From positions 205,675,262 through 205,739,261 of the forward strand of contig CM062292.1 in the NCBI GenBank assembly GCA_031216915.1: a stretch of 64,000 bases of DNA, read 5' to 3'. Made by a program: the position numbers and the translations under genes. Source of the stretch: Pictodentalium vernedei. Lineage: Eukaryota; Mollusca; Scaphopoda; Dentaliida; Dentaliidae. Each line of letters begins with the position of its first letter. Positions within the stretch are counted from its first letter, which is position 1. Shown piece by piece: positions 1 to 11,521 of the stretch. The notes below the pieces were generated by a model. It was not told the origin of the DNA. It made no database searches and saw only the letters and a program-made list of their open reading frames with translations.

Positions 1-1749
1 GTATAAACGGGTCTAGCGAAGCGCTGTGAAGTCGCTGCGCCCCGTGTCGCGTCGCATCGCGTTCTGTATAAACAGGACTGAAGACAAGCATTTTTGTTTT
101 TGAACTTTGAGATAATGAAACAGAATTGCTGGAAAATTTCTTAAAGTGTACGTTGTGTTCCGTCAGTCGATCGTCCTGAAATTTTTCACGGCTATCTGGA
201 AGAATGCACGGTTATTTTTCGAACCCTCAGTAGGTAAAACTATCGGAAAATGACATAAATAGTATAGTGTCTCTTAGCCAATCAGAGGAAGGGAGACTTA
301 CGTAAGATATAATAAAAACACCCTATATAAGACAGGATGGTAATTAACGGCCTTGTTCTCGGAGGAAAGATGGTACCCAATTTCAAGCAAGATAATCTTG
401 TAAATTACGGCGTCACCGGAGATCTTATTTTATGTCTTATCCTCACAGTCCATTTTAATACCGGTCGGATATTATTCCATAGCTACATTATGCTGAAAGG
501 CGGAGTTTCAAAGTGCCAGCACATAACCTCATTATGTTACTCATGCTGGCCTTTTATAGCTCTTGGGACAAAGAGAAGGTATACATAAGCCATATAATCG
601 TACCTGAAATCTAGGATTTTACACCCACTGAATTATCTATCACTGAAGATGTATATGCAGTGTAACAAGTAAAATGACAGTCACTCAAAATTCAAAATCC
701 ACCTATTTTGGGTTATCCCACGAAATCCCTAGTTGTTGTGAACAAACACTCAATGACTTCAATTCATATTCTCCGTCATTGAGTTGAAGAATGAGATTAA
801 GATTAAGAATCCCTCCTAAGTCACTTACGGGACTGATCATTTCGTTTGGTGAGTAATTGTTAACATTCAATTGGTGCAGTGAATGAATACTGGCTTTTCG
901 GTATTAGGTTCATTGAGTACCTCAAGCCACCAGTCAAATTCTCTAAGGAATTCTAAGGCGAATTAAATACTTGGTGATTAAAATATCTATAAGTGGAGCA
1001 CGAAAAAATATCTGAAATTTTTTGTGACTCATCATGTAACATCAACTGTAGTCAGCGCGCAAATTTTCATTCAAATTGGGTAAACAGGCAGCCTAGAACA
1101 GCTTCGAATTCCGATCAGTATTAGACTGGTGGGCTGACAGCTTGTGTGTCCCTATTAGCATTGTCGAGAAAAGAATGGATAAGCACGTCACAACTTTGAG
1201 ATATTTGTTAATTTTTTTAGAAGTATGAGTTAGTATTTGGTTGTATCGCTCGGATAAAGAATTGGCAACAGCGAGGTGTTTAGATCATAGCAACGATTCT
1301 TTCCTCAGGGCAATTGAAAACACGATGACAACAATTGAATGTTCGTGTTGAGCAAGCGTTTCTTATGAAAAATGGTGTGTTCTTTTAACCTTAGAACACC
1401 ACAAGAAGACCCGATTTCTTGCTCTGTTTAAGTGTATAATTACCCGCATCCTTTCACAATCAGCACAGTACTACGCGGGTCATATACGATTCATTCTGTT
1501 GAGACTTTGGAATTGTATTTTTATCTTCGCATTCGTTTTGATTCGTGGAATGCGCCATCAACAAAGCGTGACTGAATCCATCGTAACAATTTGGCATGCA
1601 GGATTTTCCCACCATTCACAGCGTTCAAAACTTCACATAATACATAAACTCACTTATACTGGTGCAGAGGACCTAACGGAGTATTCAGGAACTAGAGCTG
1701 GAAGGGATTGATTTTTCAGATTCGGTCTCGGTTTCGGCCCAGTTTTTCT
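1..1749. other. Unassigned non-coding stretch
   Basis: No coding region, RNA gene or mobile element is recognised here. The open frames at 337-588 and 1499-1711 are short, start at arbitrary ATGs and have no recognisable domain. The first 80 bases are GC/CpG-rich and carry the word GTATAAAC twice (near 2 and 67), then the DNA becomes AT-rich. Confidence 0.5.
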
Positions 1750-1752
1750 GTG

Positions 1753-1990
1753 TGTTAACTAGTTGAGTGCTAAATTATTTTTGGATGTCAAAATTTATTC
1801 ACATATCTTTGTCTTGTTACAATTTATGGGAGAGGGCTTATAGGCAGTCTCCCAGTAATTATAACAAGTCAAATCCTTACACACTACATAATTTCACTTC
1901 AAAGATAATATGAAGCATATCCACAGAATATGAAGCCTTTAAGTTGTGGTCCCTGCACTTCAGAATAACGCCTCAATATGGGCTTCCAGC
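1753..1990 (+). repeat. Interspersed repeat R1, copy 1
   Basis: This stretch is a diverged relative of 21495-21925. Shared words include GAGTGCTAAATT, TTGTTA followed by TGGGAG, and TCAAAGATAATATGAAGCA, in the same order and orientation. The second copy is about 200 bp longer because extra DNA, including a hairpin repeat, sits inside it. No coding capacity is seen; the class is unknown. Confidence 0.5.
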
Positions 1991-2731
1991 AGTGTACCAG
2001 TTAAGACCATATATTAAATAACACTTCAGGCTCTTGGAAAAAAAACCCAATAGTTGTACGACGCCGCTCGCCACAAAAAGCGACATCTGTAAGTATATCC
2101 AAAGGGGTCAGCTTAATTTCCAATTTGGTCATACTTACGGAACTATTGGATCTGCTGCATTGCCTATTGAGTCAGAAAAAACATACATTAGGGAAACACA
2201 CGAATAAAGTTCTAATCTATGTTGTGTTCTCATTGTCACACTTTCTCTCTTACTGACTTACCTGGCGGACAAGTCAATAAGGGGAAAAAATGTAATAATG
2301 AGAAAATGACGTATTCGCCCCTTTGCCGGATGGACTAAGTGACGTAAGTTCACACTTCCTATTAGTCCAGTTCCGTCACAGTAAGATAGCTTAATCAGTT
2401 CATGCACAAACACGGTTTAACCGTTCGGCCATTTTTCAGTAGCTCTTGCAGATCGGTTTTCCGGTTTGCCACAAAAACCAAAACCGAAACAAAAAAGTTC
2501 CCAGCTTTATTAGGTACATACCTAGGTATGTTGGGGCAATGCGAGCCTAAGTGTTTCTTTTTAATCACTTTTTTATGTCTGGTACGAGTCAAATGACATA
2601 AAATAACCATGAAATATAAATGCTGATTTAACCCTTTCACTACCACGCCCACTTTAGCCATATATGGAGGGCCTCTATGTACGCCTTTATGCGAGGAAGT
2701 TAAATAAAATTTATGTCATACTTGAAAATCT

Positions 2732-2792
2732 ATCATCTGATTAATTGCTGGAAAGGGCTCTCTGAGCCCTATCCAACAATTAATCAGATGGT
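2732..2792. repeat. Short hairpin repeat (MITE-like palindrome)
   Basis: Two 29-nt arms, near-perfectly complementary, flank a 3-nt loop. The arms run from ATCATCTGATTAATTG to its complement near 2776-2792. A GAGCCC stem closes the loop. It resembles the palindromic centres of the MITEs elsewhere in the window, but no matching outer ends are seen. Confidence 0.6.
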
Positions 2793-3071
2793 AGGTTTGA
2801 TCTACGCATACCAGAGCGTACAGATAATTACCATAAAATAGGTGGGAATAGTTGCTTTCAGCAGCGTACGTGTTAATATATCAAACTGCGTAACTAAATA
2901 TATAAAACTAAGTGCATTACAAACAAAATTGTCACGTAAAGGTCGAGGTTTCTTGTACACCGACACATTGAGTTGTGTGTGGCCATAAAGACACCACTGC
3001 GCCAGCCCGAGGTACCCTTGATATGTTAATACGATATTCTGCACCAGTTCTGAAATCGCGTCTACCCCGGT

Positions 3072-3145
3072 AATGTACCGAGGTCCCCCGAAACCCGATG
3101 CAACGGGAAAAGTACCTCGGTATTTCGGGAGCCCACGGTACATTG
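3072..3145. repeat. Imperfect inverted repeat
   Basis: The arms begin AATGTACCG and end CGGTACATT, with an inner CCCCGAAA / TTTCGGG match. The structure sits beside, and may interrupt, a possible LINE fragment on the minus strand at 3150-3261. Confidence 0.5.
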
Positions 3146-3149
3146 AAAT

Positions 3150-3261
3150 GTTCATCTACAACCTTCAACGGCAGGATAGCTCCACCAATGTGCACCTTCT
3201 CAGGCACCCAACCATCTTTCACACCCATGCATTTAGACACAAGAGAACGGCCAATCTGCAT
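3150..3261 (-). pseudogene. Possible LINE reverse transcriptase scrap
   Basis: The minus-strand frame reads a short segment with VHIGGAILPLKVVDEHFN. This recalls the 'IGG..L..V..F.YLG' segment downstream of the YxDD motif in several non-LTR reverse transcriptases. The match is short, and the frame runs directly into the inverted repeat at 3072-3145, so the rest would be lost. It may equally be chance. No catalytic motif is present. Confidence 0.2.
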
Positions 3262-3757
3262 CTGAGTCGTTCGGTGCTGTGCTTATAGACTGTAGTGCAA
3301 TATTATGTTTAAAGTCAAATTATTTTGAGTTGTGTTGTTCGTGACTTTCCTTCAATAATTATTAATTTTCGGTATCCTGTAATATAATTGTAATTTAAAA
3401 TGGCCAATAATGGCATGTGTAGGTTAGGAAAACTATGACGTGTTCTTGACAGGTGATAACGTTTGATGTGCTTTGAGGGAAGATTGTAGTCAGTAAAATC
3501 CACATCATTATCTGATCGATAAACCAATATTATTAATATTCTACTTTATAATTAATATGCTATTTATATGCCATATAACATGCTATAGATGGTCACCCAA
3601 GACATGGAGAGATCAGTAACCGAGATAATTAACCCCCTACCTCTAAGAAACCCCGAACTACAATGAACAAGATCGCATCAATTTGCAGGGACGTAGGAAT
3701 CCTGAGGTGGCACAAGGGGGGACTTACCCCCCGCCAACTTTTTTCCGAAATAGTAGA

Positions 3758-3810
3758 AAGACAGAAAGAAAGAAAGAAAGACAGAAAGAAAGACAGAAAG
3801 AAAGAAAGAG
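3758..3810 (+). repeat. (GAAA)n-type microsatellite
   Basis: A purine-rich run of GAAA/GACA units, about 50 bp. It gives the Lys/Arg-rich end of the open frame 3663-3848, which is therefore not taken as a gene. Confidence 0.85.
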
Positions 3811-3819
3811 TAAGTCACG

Positions 3820-4571
3820 TGGGATATAATATCTTCCGATATTTGTAGCGTGACTCACGTTTTCACGGCATTAATAGCAATTGGCCATGTGGTTCTTACG
3901 TACACATATATATGCTTCTCGGCGAACTTTTCAGATAAGGATTTTACAATAACCATAATTATCCACGACAAATGGCATTGTACAATTCATAATTATACAG
4001 TTCCAGTACATGATATGACATGAAAGGACGTCGCACTGTACGGCGAGGCAAAGAGTTAGCGTGGAGTGTGACACCCTCCTCTCTGCGCCTCCAGGGTTCG
4101 CGTCCCTGTTTGTATGTATGCAGGTACAAAGATAAATAGATCTATCACGTGTTATGTAATGATAAAACTGCCTTCTGTTCTATGACACCCCGTAGAACCG
4201 AGAAGACGATCTTGAGCTCTCACCACAAAAACCACACAGGGTCAAGTCATAAGCACATGGAAGGAAATTAAACGTATGTGTATATTATTATTTTATTCGT
4301 TAATCTCTCCACCTGACGTTATGGTCATCCGGCTAGCGCTGTTTGCAAATGTAGCCTTTCAAACTTTATTACTGTTTTTTTTTTTTTATTTCTTGTCTTC
4401 AACGCATTAAACGAGGAGTTGAAATCTATGTTATTCAGACAAAACAGAAAATCTTCGCTAGTTTAGAATATTCTTTGCAAGTGTCGTGTCCTAGCCATTT
4501 ACGTGTAAAGTTAACGATGGTATTATATCAGAGAAACTAAATTTTTCTGGTTTGTTGTAGACGATAGGGTT
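3820..4571. other. Unassigned non-coding stretch
   Basis: No gene seen. A tRNA-like fragment with a B-box-like GGTTCGCGTCCC lies near 4095-4110 but lacks a convincing cloverleaf. An oligo-T run lies near 4375-4387. Confidence 0.45.
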
Positions 4572-4803
4572 TTAAAACTTTGCCCAACGTAACGGCCAAC
4601 ACCGGCCAGCGCTATTCTCAAAAATCGCCAATCAATTTCCATTACTATTTCATTTTTTGTCTCAAAAACATAGGTTATGCCCCCTCATTGGAACGAGCTC
4701 GTTCCAGTGAGGGGTCATAACCTTTGTTTTTGAGACAAAAAATGAAGAAAATTAGTTATTCAAGAAGTGTCGTCTGCTTTTCATGTTAGGTAAAGGGGTA
4801 AAC
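4572..4803. mobile_element. MITE family A, copy 1 (TTAA-type, palindromic)
   Basis: The centre is the palindrome GGAACGAGCTCGTTCC, flanked by long complementary arms containing GACAAAAAATGAA and its complement. The outer ends are degraded forms of the family ends CCCTTTACC and GGTAAAGGG. The copy at 14730-14983 shows TTAA flanks with CCCTTT termini, which point to piggyBac-type mobilisation. Non-autonomous, no ORF. Confidence 0.75.
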
Positions 4804-5122
4804 CACTAGATGAAACTAAAATGAGCTGATAGTAAGAAAGAACATTGCGTCATTGTCTGGAGATCACTTGGAATAAATAATAATAAGCAGAATTAATACA
4901 GCGAAATTCACAAGCAGTGTTCATGCTCTCGGATGCCAATTGCACTAAAAAATTCGTTTGGCACCAAAAATACAGAATTTGACACCAACATTTTTTTCAT
5001 TCATTTATTTTTTATACTTTTCACCTACAACTAGGTATACAAAGTAATAAACAAATAATTTATATTACATAAAATAAATGTCGTGTCTGTGGTAGTAGTT
5101 AGATATACAGCTGCTGGTATTG

Positions 5123-5124
<2 letters not shown>

Positions 5125-5179
<55 letters not shown>
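5125..5179 (+). repeat. (CT)n microsatellite
   Basis: About 27 uninterrupted CT units. On the minus strand it yields an Arg-Glu run in the open frame 5031-5249, which is rejected as a gene. Confidence 0.97.
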
Positions 5180-5183
<4 letters not shown>

Positions 5184-5799
5184 AAAAAAATATTTGCCAG
5201 GATTTGTGTTTGTCTTTTGTAACATTACACAAGAGTGTTGACAAATCATAAAGGAGGCTGAGAATAGGGCTGACTCAGTTACTGTGGTAATTTAAAACTG
5301 CGTTTATTTAAAGATGTATGATATGAGACATAAACGGACAGGTTTAGCTTGAATTTCATAGGCAGATAAGATACAGGTACACAAAAGGAACCCAATAAAT
5401 AAAACATATTCAGACAAAATGAGTTACCTGTAAATTTAAGAAAGATTTGGTTAAGGCCTTGTGGTTTAATATTTCAGTGCGTCGTTTTCTCTAAAATCAT
5501 CATACGACAACACAGGTGATACAGAATTCACGTCTGTGAAGTAGTTTGTGGACAATATGTTAAATCGTGGCTCTTCATTATGGGTAAACGGAATAAAGGT
5601 TGTCCATTTAATCCAGTGCTTAGCAAAACATTTCTTTGTGACTCAATCTTTTTTATCTTGCTTACTTTTTATCATCCTTCAGAAATATAATAAATTATTT
5701 GCTACTAGTTTGTTTGGAGTGGATAAACTGCGCAGTAATCCTGACATTATTTTGTAAACGTTAATAGTAGTCCCTTACTTTTTGTTAGCTCAACTTGAC
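5180..5799. other. Unassigned AT-rich stretch
   Basis: Nothing recognisable between the (CT)n tract and the satellite-like array. The open frame 5548-5757 has no recognised domain. Confidence 0.45.
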
Positions 5800-7990
5800 G
5801 AAGTCAAGCTGGGCTATTGCCGTCACTTCCAATCCGTCGGAGTACGTACATACGTACGTCCACAATTTCCTTTGGTACATCGTGCAGGTCGCATTTATGA
5901 TCGTATCTTTGTATACATGTTTGGGGTGACCTCCAGATGGGAGCTGTCGATTTTCTTCCATTTCCATCGAAAAACGTTGTCGTTAGCAACAACATTTGAA
6001 CTTAGTGTATTTGTGCATCAGTATGTTCTGTGGCACGCCCTACAGGACATATGTATCAATGGATTGCTGTGGAACTTGGTACGCTTGTTTGGGGTGACCT
6101 CTACACGGAAGCCATCGATTTCCTTTCATTTCCGTCGAGAAACGTTGCCGTTAGCAACAATGTTCAACTTATCCGTTTTGTACGTCAACAATTTCTTTTG
6201 GCACTCTGCACGGGTCGCATTTATCATCACTTTGAAACTTGATATGTGTGTTCGGGGTGACCTCTAGATGGGAGCTATTGATTTTCTTTCATTTCCAACA
6301 CAAAACGTTGCCGTTGGCAACGACCTTCGAACTTTGTGGGTTTGTGCATCAATGTTTCCTTCGGTACGCCCTGCGGGGTGCATTCATAAATAGATTGCTT
6401 TGAAACTTGTTATGCTTGTTTGAGGTGACCTCTAGATGGGAGCAGTTGGTTTTCTGTCATTTGTGTGGAGAATCGTTGCCGTGAGCAACGATGTTAACTT
6501 ATCCGTTTTGTGCGTCGACAATTTCCTTTGGCACACTACACAGGTCTCGTTTATCGTCGGATCGCTTTGAAACTTGGTATGCGTGTTTGGGGTGACCTCT
6601 AGATAGGGGCTATCATTTTTCTTTCATTTCCGTTGAAATACGTTACCGTTACATTGACCTTTGAACTTTGTGCATCGATATTTTGATTTAGCACGCCGTG
6701 TAGGGTGCATTCATGGATGGATCGCTTTAAAACTAAGTGTGCTTGTTTGGGCTGACCTCTAGATGGGAGCTTTTGATGTTATCTCATTTCTGTCGAGAAA
6801 CGTTGCCCTTAGGAACGGCATTCAACTTATCTGTTCGGATGTCGATAGTTTGCTTCAGCACACTGTACAGGTCGCATTTATTGTCGAATCGCTTTGAAAC
6901 TTGATATGCTTATTCGAGGTGACCTCTAGATGGTCATCGATGATTTTCGTCCATTTTTGTCCAAAAAGTGGCCGTTAGCATCGACCTTCAAACTTAGTGG
7001 ATTTGTGCATCAGCATTTTTCTTTGGTATGCCCTACAAGGTACATTCATGATTGGATCGCTTTGAAACTTGTTATCTATGTTGGGTTGACTCCAGATGGG
7101 AGCTTTTTTCATTTCCGTCAAAGAACTTGCCGTCAGCAACGACCTTCAACTTCGCTCTTTTGTGCGTCGACAATATCCTTTGGCACGCCGCACAGGTCAC
7201 ATTTATAATTCGATTGCTTTGAAAGTTGGTGTGCCGGTTTGGAACAACATTTATATTCGTGCTATTTTCTTCCATTACCTTCGAGCAACTTTGCTGTTAG
7301 CAATGACCTTTGAACTTTGCCGTTTTTGCATCAACATTTTTCGTTTGCACGCTCTGCTGGGTGCATTTGTGAATGGATAGGTTTGAAACTTGGTATGCTT
7401 ATTTTGAGTGACTTCAAGATGAGACTTATAGATTTTCATATCATTTCCATCAAAAACTTTTGACGTTAGCAACGACATTCAACTTTGGCGTTTTGTCTGG
7501 CGGCAATTTCCTTTGACATTTTAATAATCAGTAATACCCTGTGAACGGAACTATCCAGAATTGGCAGTGGTTAAGCTGTTACGCACGCTGTGGTGTTGTT
7601 AAATTCCACTCATGACTGCCAATGATCTTCAACTTTGCCACTTCATTTTCATTTCCATCAAAAAAGAAGAAAAAATCATTGCCACTAGCAACAACCTTCA
7701 CACTTGATACATTTGCGCATTAACATTTTTCTTTGGCTCGCCTCAGAGAGCGCATTCATTGTTGTTTTGAAACTTGGTATGCTTATTCAGGGTGACCTAG
7801 AAAGGAACTGTCGATTTTCTTTCATGTTGCAACCTTTGAATTTAGTGCATTTGTACATCAACATTCTTCTTTGACATGGCCTACAGGGTGCATTTATAAT
7901 AGGATTGTTTTGGAAGTTGGTGTGCTCATTAGGCAAAACCTCTAGATAAGAGCTATCGATAAGCATTCATTTCTGTGAAAAAAGTTGCCG
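5800..7990 (+). repeat. Satellite-like array, ~165-bp monomers of two alternating types
   Basis: A landmark word (GGGGTGACCTC and variants) recurs near 5924, 6091, 6254, 6422, 6589, 6749, 6916, 7083, 7240, 7405, 7789 and 7931, mostly 157-168 bp apart. Monomers alternate. Type A carries a TTTGTGCATCA-like segment, type B a TTTTGTGCGTCGACAATTTCC-like segment. The order is A-B for ten successive monomers, so the higher-order unit is about 330 bp. The last part (7500-7990) is irregular and A-like. Most monomers contain a CGTTGC-n5-GCAACG inverted repeat. Open frames here are by-products of the repeat. Confidence 0.85.
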
Positions 7991-8254
7991 TTTGCAATGA
8001 CCTTTAAACTTACTGCATTTGTGATTTAATATTTTCCTTTAGCCAGTCCAACAATTTAAATTTAAAAATGCATGGACTGCTCTGACGTTGTGCACACACA
8101 ATGCGGTTATGCTGAAGTTTCACCAAATAATATTGGAACCAATGATCTTCCGTTTTGCCAGTTCACTTATAACTTACCAAGTTCAATTTTGCAAGTTGAG
8201 CTACAGTGTCATTGACACTTCCATTATCTACATTATTATCGTTGTTTGTTTTGT

Positions 8255-8303
8255 TTTTGTTTGTTTGTTTGTTTGCTTTGTTTTTTTATTGGGGGGGGGG
8301 GGA
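8255..8303 (+). repeat. GTTT-rich tract followed by poly-G
   Basis: A T/G-rich simple repeat with GTTT units runs into a G run of about 12 near 8291. The adjacent 7990-8480 DNA holds no recognisable gene. Confidence 0.8.
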
Positions 8304-8479
8304 GTTGCGTCTAAAATACCTAAAAGAAGCAGGTAATACTAAATTTTATTTTTCGCTAAACGATAGATTTTCGAAGAAATTGCGGAAAGATAGAAATCGT
8401 ATCCCCCACTGTGAAGATATAGAAATTTTCACTTTCACGGTATCACTCAAAATGGCGGCTTTCAAAGCATCACTTCAAG

Positions 8480-9020
8480 GTGAATACGAGTCAAATTATC
8501 ACTGAAAATGATCAATGTGTTCTAAAAACGCATAATGAAAAGTAAATCTAGTGTTTTTGAGTGGATACCGATCATTTCCAGCAATAATTCAACACGTATT
8601 CACCTTGAATTGATGCATGAAACCTGCTCGTCCAAACATGGCCTGAAAGTCCGTAATATAAGTTTTGGGTTTGGTTCCTCCTTTCATTACGGACTTTCAG
8701 GCCATGTTTGGACTAGAAACCCGCCAACTGAATCAGATTGCAAGTCGCTATCTGTTCGGAGTATCGATCAAATCACTTCCGTGTATCAATGATTCAATGC
8801 GCTGTTTACTTTCATGCATCAATTCAAAGTTGAAACGAGGGGAATTATCAGATTCTTATAAAAAGCGTATAATAAAAAGAAAATCTAGTGTTTTGAGTGG
8901 ATACCGAACATTATCAAACTTGTGACCGAGACAAATGGAAATTTTCGCTCGCGCAAGCGCTCGCGAAAAATAAACATTTGTCTCGGTCACTCATGAGATA
9001 ATTTTCGGTGTCCACTCAAA
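8480..9020. repeat. Nested inverted and direct repeats
   Basis: Two near-perfect hairpins occur: 8631-8712 (27-nt arms starting TCCAAACATGGCC) and 8922-8990 (arms starting GTGACCGAGACAAATG with a CpG-rich loop). A word around AAATCTAGTGTTTT plus GAGTGGATACC occurs directly at about 8543 and 8881, and inverted near 9010. The layout suggests overlapping fold-back elements, family unknown. Confidence 0.6.
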
Positions 9021-10160
9021 AACACTATCCTCTATAAATTACTGTACTTTGAGTGCAACAAGGCACCATCTGCAATACTTTACGTGGTTATACAATTGTT
9101 CACATTTACAATAAGATTCCATTTGACACTAAAATCTATCATTTGGCTCCAGAACATTTTATTTGGCACCGTACTAAAATTCCTATAGGCACCAAGCAGT
9201 GTCGGACCAGTGTGAACACTGTTTGCGAGTATGTGCTCTAAAGCGCTGTAAGTTAGATAAACAAAATAAGCTCCTAGCCATGAAAGCAGCTCCTTACTGG
9301 AAAAAGTAGAGAATACTACTATTGGCTTCGAGTGACACTATCGGTAGGTTTTAAGGCATTCTGAGAATATTTCCAGGCAACTTAAATGGCTACAGCTAAA
9401 TATCTATATACATAATTTGAGGTTTTAAGACAGCACAAAATGGCAATATTCTGTGGTACTGTAGTCTGTAAGTAGGCCATATCTGCCTTCGTGTCAATTG
9501 CATGAATGTACATGTATGGAGAATGATCAAAAAATCAGTATTCAACGAATAATTTATTAATTAATCATGTCAACTATGAGGTCATACTGAACAGTGAGCA
9601 CGCTAATTTTGAAATGATCTGAATGTCTAACAACCATTCCTTATGCTTTCAAAATACGAGTAATGAGTTCGGTAACCAACTCAGCCTATGTGTCATAATG
9701 TGTGTGAGACATTAATTCAACAATACCAAAATACAAATCAAAACTTTCAGTCTGGCTCTATCTGTCTTTCATAAAAGTACAGAGCCAAAGAAAACTGTGC
9801 ACAATTTTGGTAGTAACTTTAAAAACTCAAGGACATTGCCTCACATGGGGCACATTTTTTGGCCTAACACAAACTGCAGTCTGTGAAAGCATTGTATATA
9901 GAAAAGAACAAAATGCGTAACAGGACCACGGTTGTGGAATTAACCTCGAAGCCGTTGAGTAGTCGGAAAATCTGAGTATTGTTCGATAAGAATTCGGTCT
10001 GTAGGAGCCGGCGGTTGGAATTTTCAAGGAATTGTAATAACACAGTCGGAAAAAACATCCGTTATAACAATGGTTCGAATATCCAACTGTTAGAATTTTT
10101 GTCCGAAATATTTCCAACTATCTTGAATTTTGTGCTAATAAGGGGGGCACCCTTTACACC
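9020..10160. other. Unassigned non-coding stretch
   Basis: No gene recognised. A word near 9057 (CAACAAGGCACCATCTGC) is also found, as part of a hairpin, at about 62939. The short frames at 9827-10173 have no recognisable domain. Confidence 0.45.
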
Positions 10161-10167
10161 ACCCTGT

Positions 10168-10780
10168 AGCTAGGTCTCAGAGCAAGCAGCTGTGTTCTGG
10201 ATGATTTGCAGTTTTCAAATATATGACTGTGGCAAGTAAATTACCAGCGAATTTGAAAAATCTAAGTGGCCTGAGATAAAGGCGTGAGCTAAGGTTAATA
10301 GAGACTCCGGAGACAAATATCGACGAAAATGGCTCAAAATCGTAAATTGTATAAAACATTTCTTGATAGCAAGTGAATTGATTTGAAAACTGACAGCATT
10401 CTGATTCACGATATTACTAACTCCCCAGTCTTGTCTTCGTTCATTTCAAGTCAATGAAAGGTCACCCAGTTACGAACTTTCGTATAAAAATTCTTCCATT
10501 TTGGTAACGGATACATTTTGTGTCATCAACATATTGGTAGTAAGATGCATCCAGCTACCTAAGCAGTTGTCCAAGTGAAGTTGTGTATAACGTGAATCGT
10601 ATATGCCGCATGATTGACCCCTGAGGAACTCCACCTGTTTGTGGTTTTCGAATTTGTTTATGAAATAGTTACTGGCTGCTAGCGTAGCGGGGAGAGAATC
10701 GGAAACGGGCGATGTCTTTCACATCAGTTCAAAGCTGCTGCATTGTTGACAAGAGAATAGCATGATTTACTGTGTCAACG
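10168..10780 (-). pseudogene. LINE (CR1/L2-like) reverse transcriptase remnant
   Basis: Reading the minus strand, the pieces of a non-LTR reverse transcriptase appear in the right order, split by stops and frameshifts. A DTVNHAILL motif (the 'AFDTVxH' region with a catalytic Asp) lies near 10750-10778. GGVPQGS lies near 10615-10635. YQYVDDTKC (the YxDD active-site loop) lies near 10513-10540. RRYLSPESLLTLAHAFI, a downstream thumb-region segment, lies near 10290-10340, followed by KLQIIQNTAACS near 10177-10215. The longest intact part is an open frame at 10215-10409. No endonuclease domain, 5' end or 3' tail is seen, so this is a truncated dead copy. Clade placement is by motif resemblance only. 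Confidence 0.75.
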
Positions 10781-10870
10781 TAAATTATAATTCCCCCCAA
10801 ATTCTTGACCATTAGTCTTTTGGGGGGGAAATTTTGTCCAAAAAAAAAATGGGTCGTCGTTTTCACGGAG

Positions 10871-11521
10871 TTAACCCTTTGGACACTGATGGTATCTTCT
10901 GTATCAATTCAATTGCATGAATTGGAAGAGTCCATATTCCATTATGTGAGGGAAGACCAATTATTATTTTCAACGTGCAGTCTTGGGGCTACACGTTGAA
11001 AATATTGATTGGTCTTTCCCACACGTTCTCCTCGCAGCTATCCTACTAAATTTATTATTCATTTATTTATTTATTGGTGTTTAAGGTCACATACTTATGC
11101 GCAATGGCTAATCGTGACTGTGACAGTTTTACGGGTGGGGAAAGCCGGAGTATCCGGAGAGAACCACCGAGCATCGACGAGCAACTGTCAGCTCCTCAAC
11201 ATTCTAACTCTGTTGAATCTCCGCTCAAGCAGGGTTACAGCGGTTGAAGACATGGGCACCATCAACGTGCAGTACGCCTTCAACGTGCAGTACGCCTTAG
11301 TACACGGCGAATCGTGCCCCCATGTAGGCAACCAGGATAGGATAAAGAGCCTAGCCCAAGGACACAACGCGGGTCGTCCCGGACGGGGGTCGAACTCGGG
11401 CCCTCTAGCATAGAAGTCCAAAAGTCTACCACTGAGTCACCGCGCTCCCATCCTACTTAATGAAATTACGATGTATCATATTTCTGGCCCGGAAAAGAGT
11501 CATCTCGTTTCAATGGGTTAA
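10871..11521. mobile_element. MITE family B, copy 1, split by a SINE
   Basis: The element is flanked by TTAA (10871 and 11518) with ends CCCTTTG and AATGGG. Its palindromic core contains CAACGTGCAG and its complement near 10970-11000. It is interrupted at about 11050-11449 by a SINE. Without the SINE it is about 240 bp, matching the family B copy at 14200-14436. TTAA flanks and CCCTTT-type ends suggest piggyBac-type mobilisation. Confidence 0.8.
11051..11449 (-). mobile_element. tRNA-headed SINE (family S), full length
   Basis: On the minus strand a tRNA-like head starts GGGAGCGCGGTGACTCAGTGG (A-box region), with a B-box GAGTTCGACCCC. The shared SINE body follows, containing TGTCCTTGGGC, and then a 3' tail of TAAA units. 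A direct duplication of about ten bases (ATCCTACTAA at 11040 and ATCCTACTTA at 11450) flanks it. The body has a short internal duplication (AACGTGCAGTACGCCTT twice near 11265-11298). No protein is encoded. Confidence 0.85.

Noticed and set aside
4025..4115. tRNA gene candidate with GGTTCGCGTCCC
   Set aside because: No acceptor stem or D-arm could be folded; at most a tRNA-derived scrap.
5031..5249. 72-codon minus-strand frame with an Arg-Glu run
   Set aside because: Produced by the (CT)n microsatellite.
5782..7380. Several open frames of 60-160 codons on both strands
   Set aside because: They fall wholly in the ~165-bp alternating repeat and have no recognised domain; open because the unit happens to lack stops.
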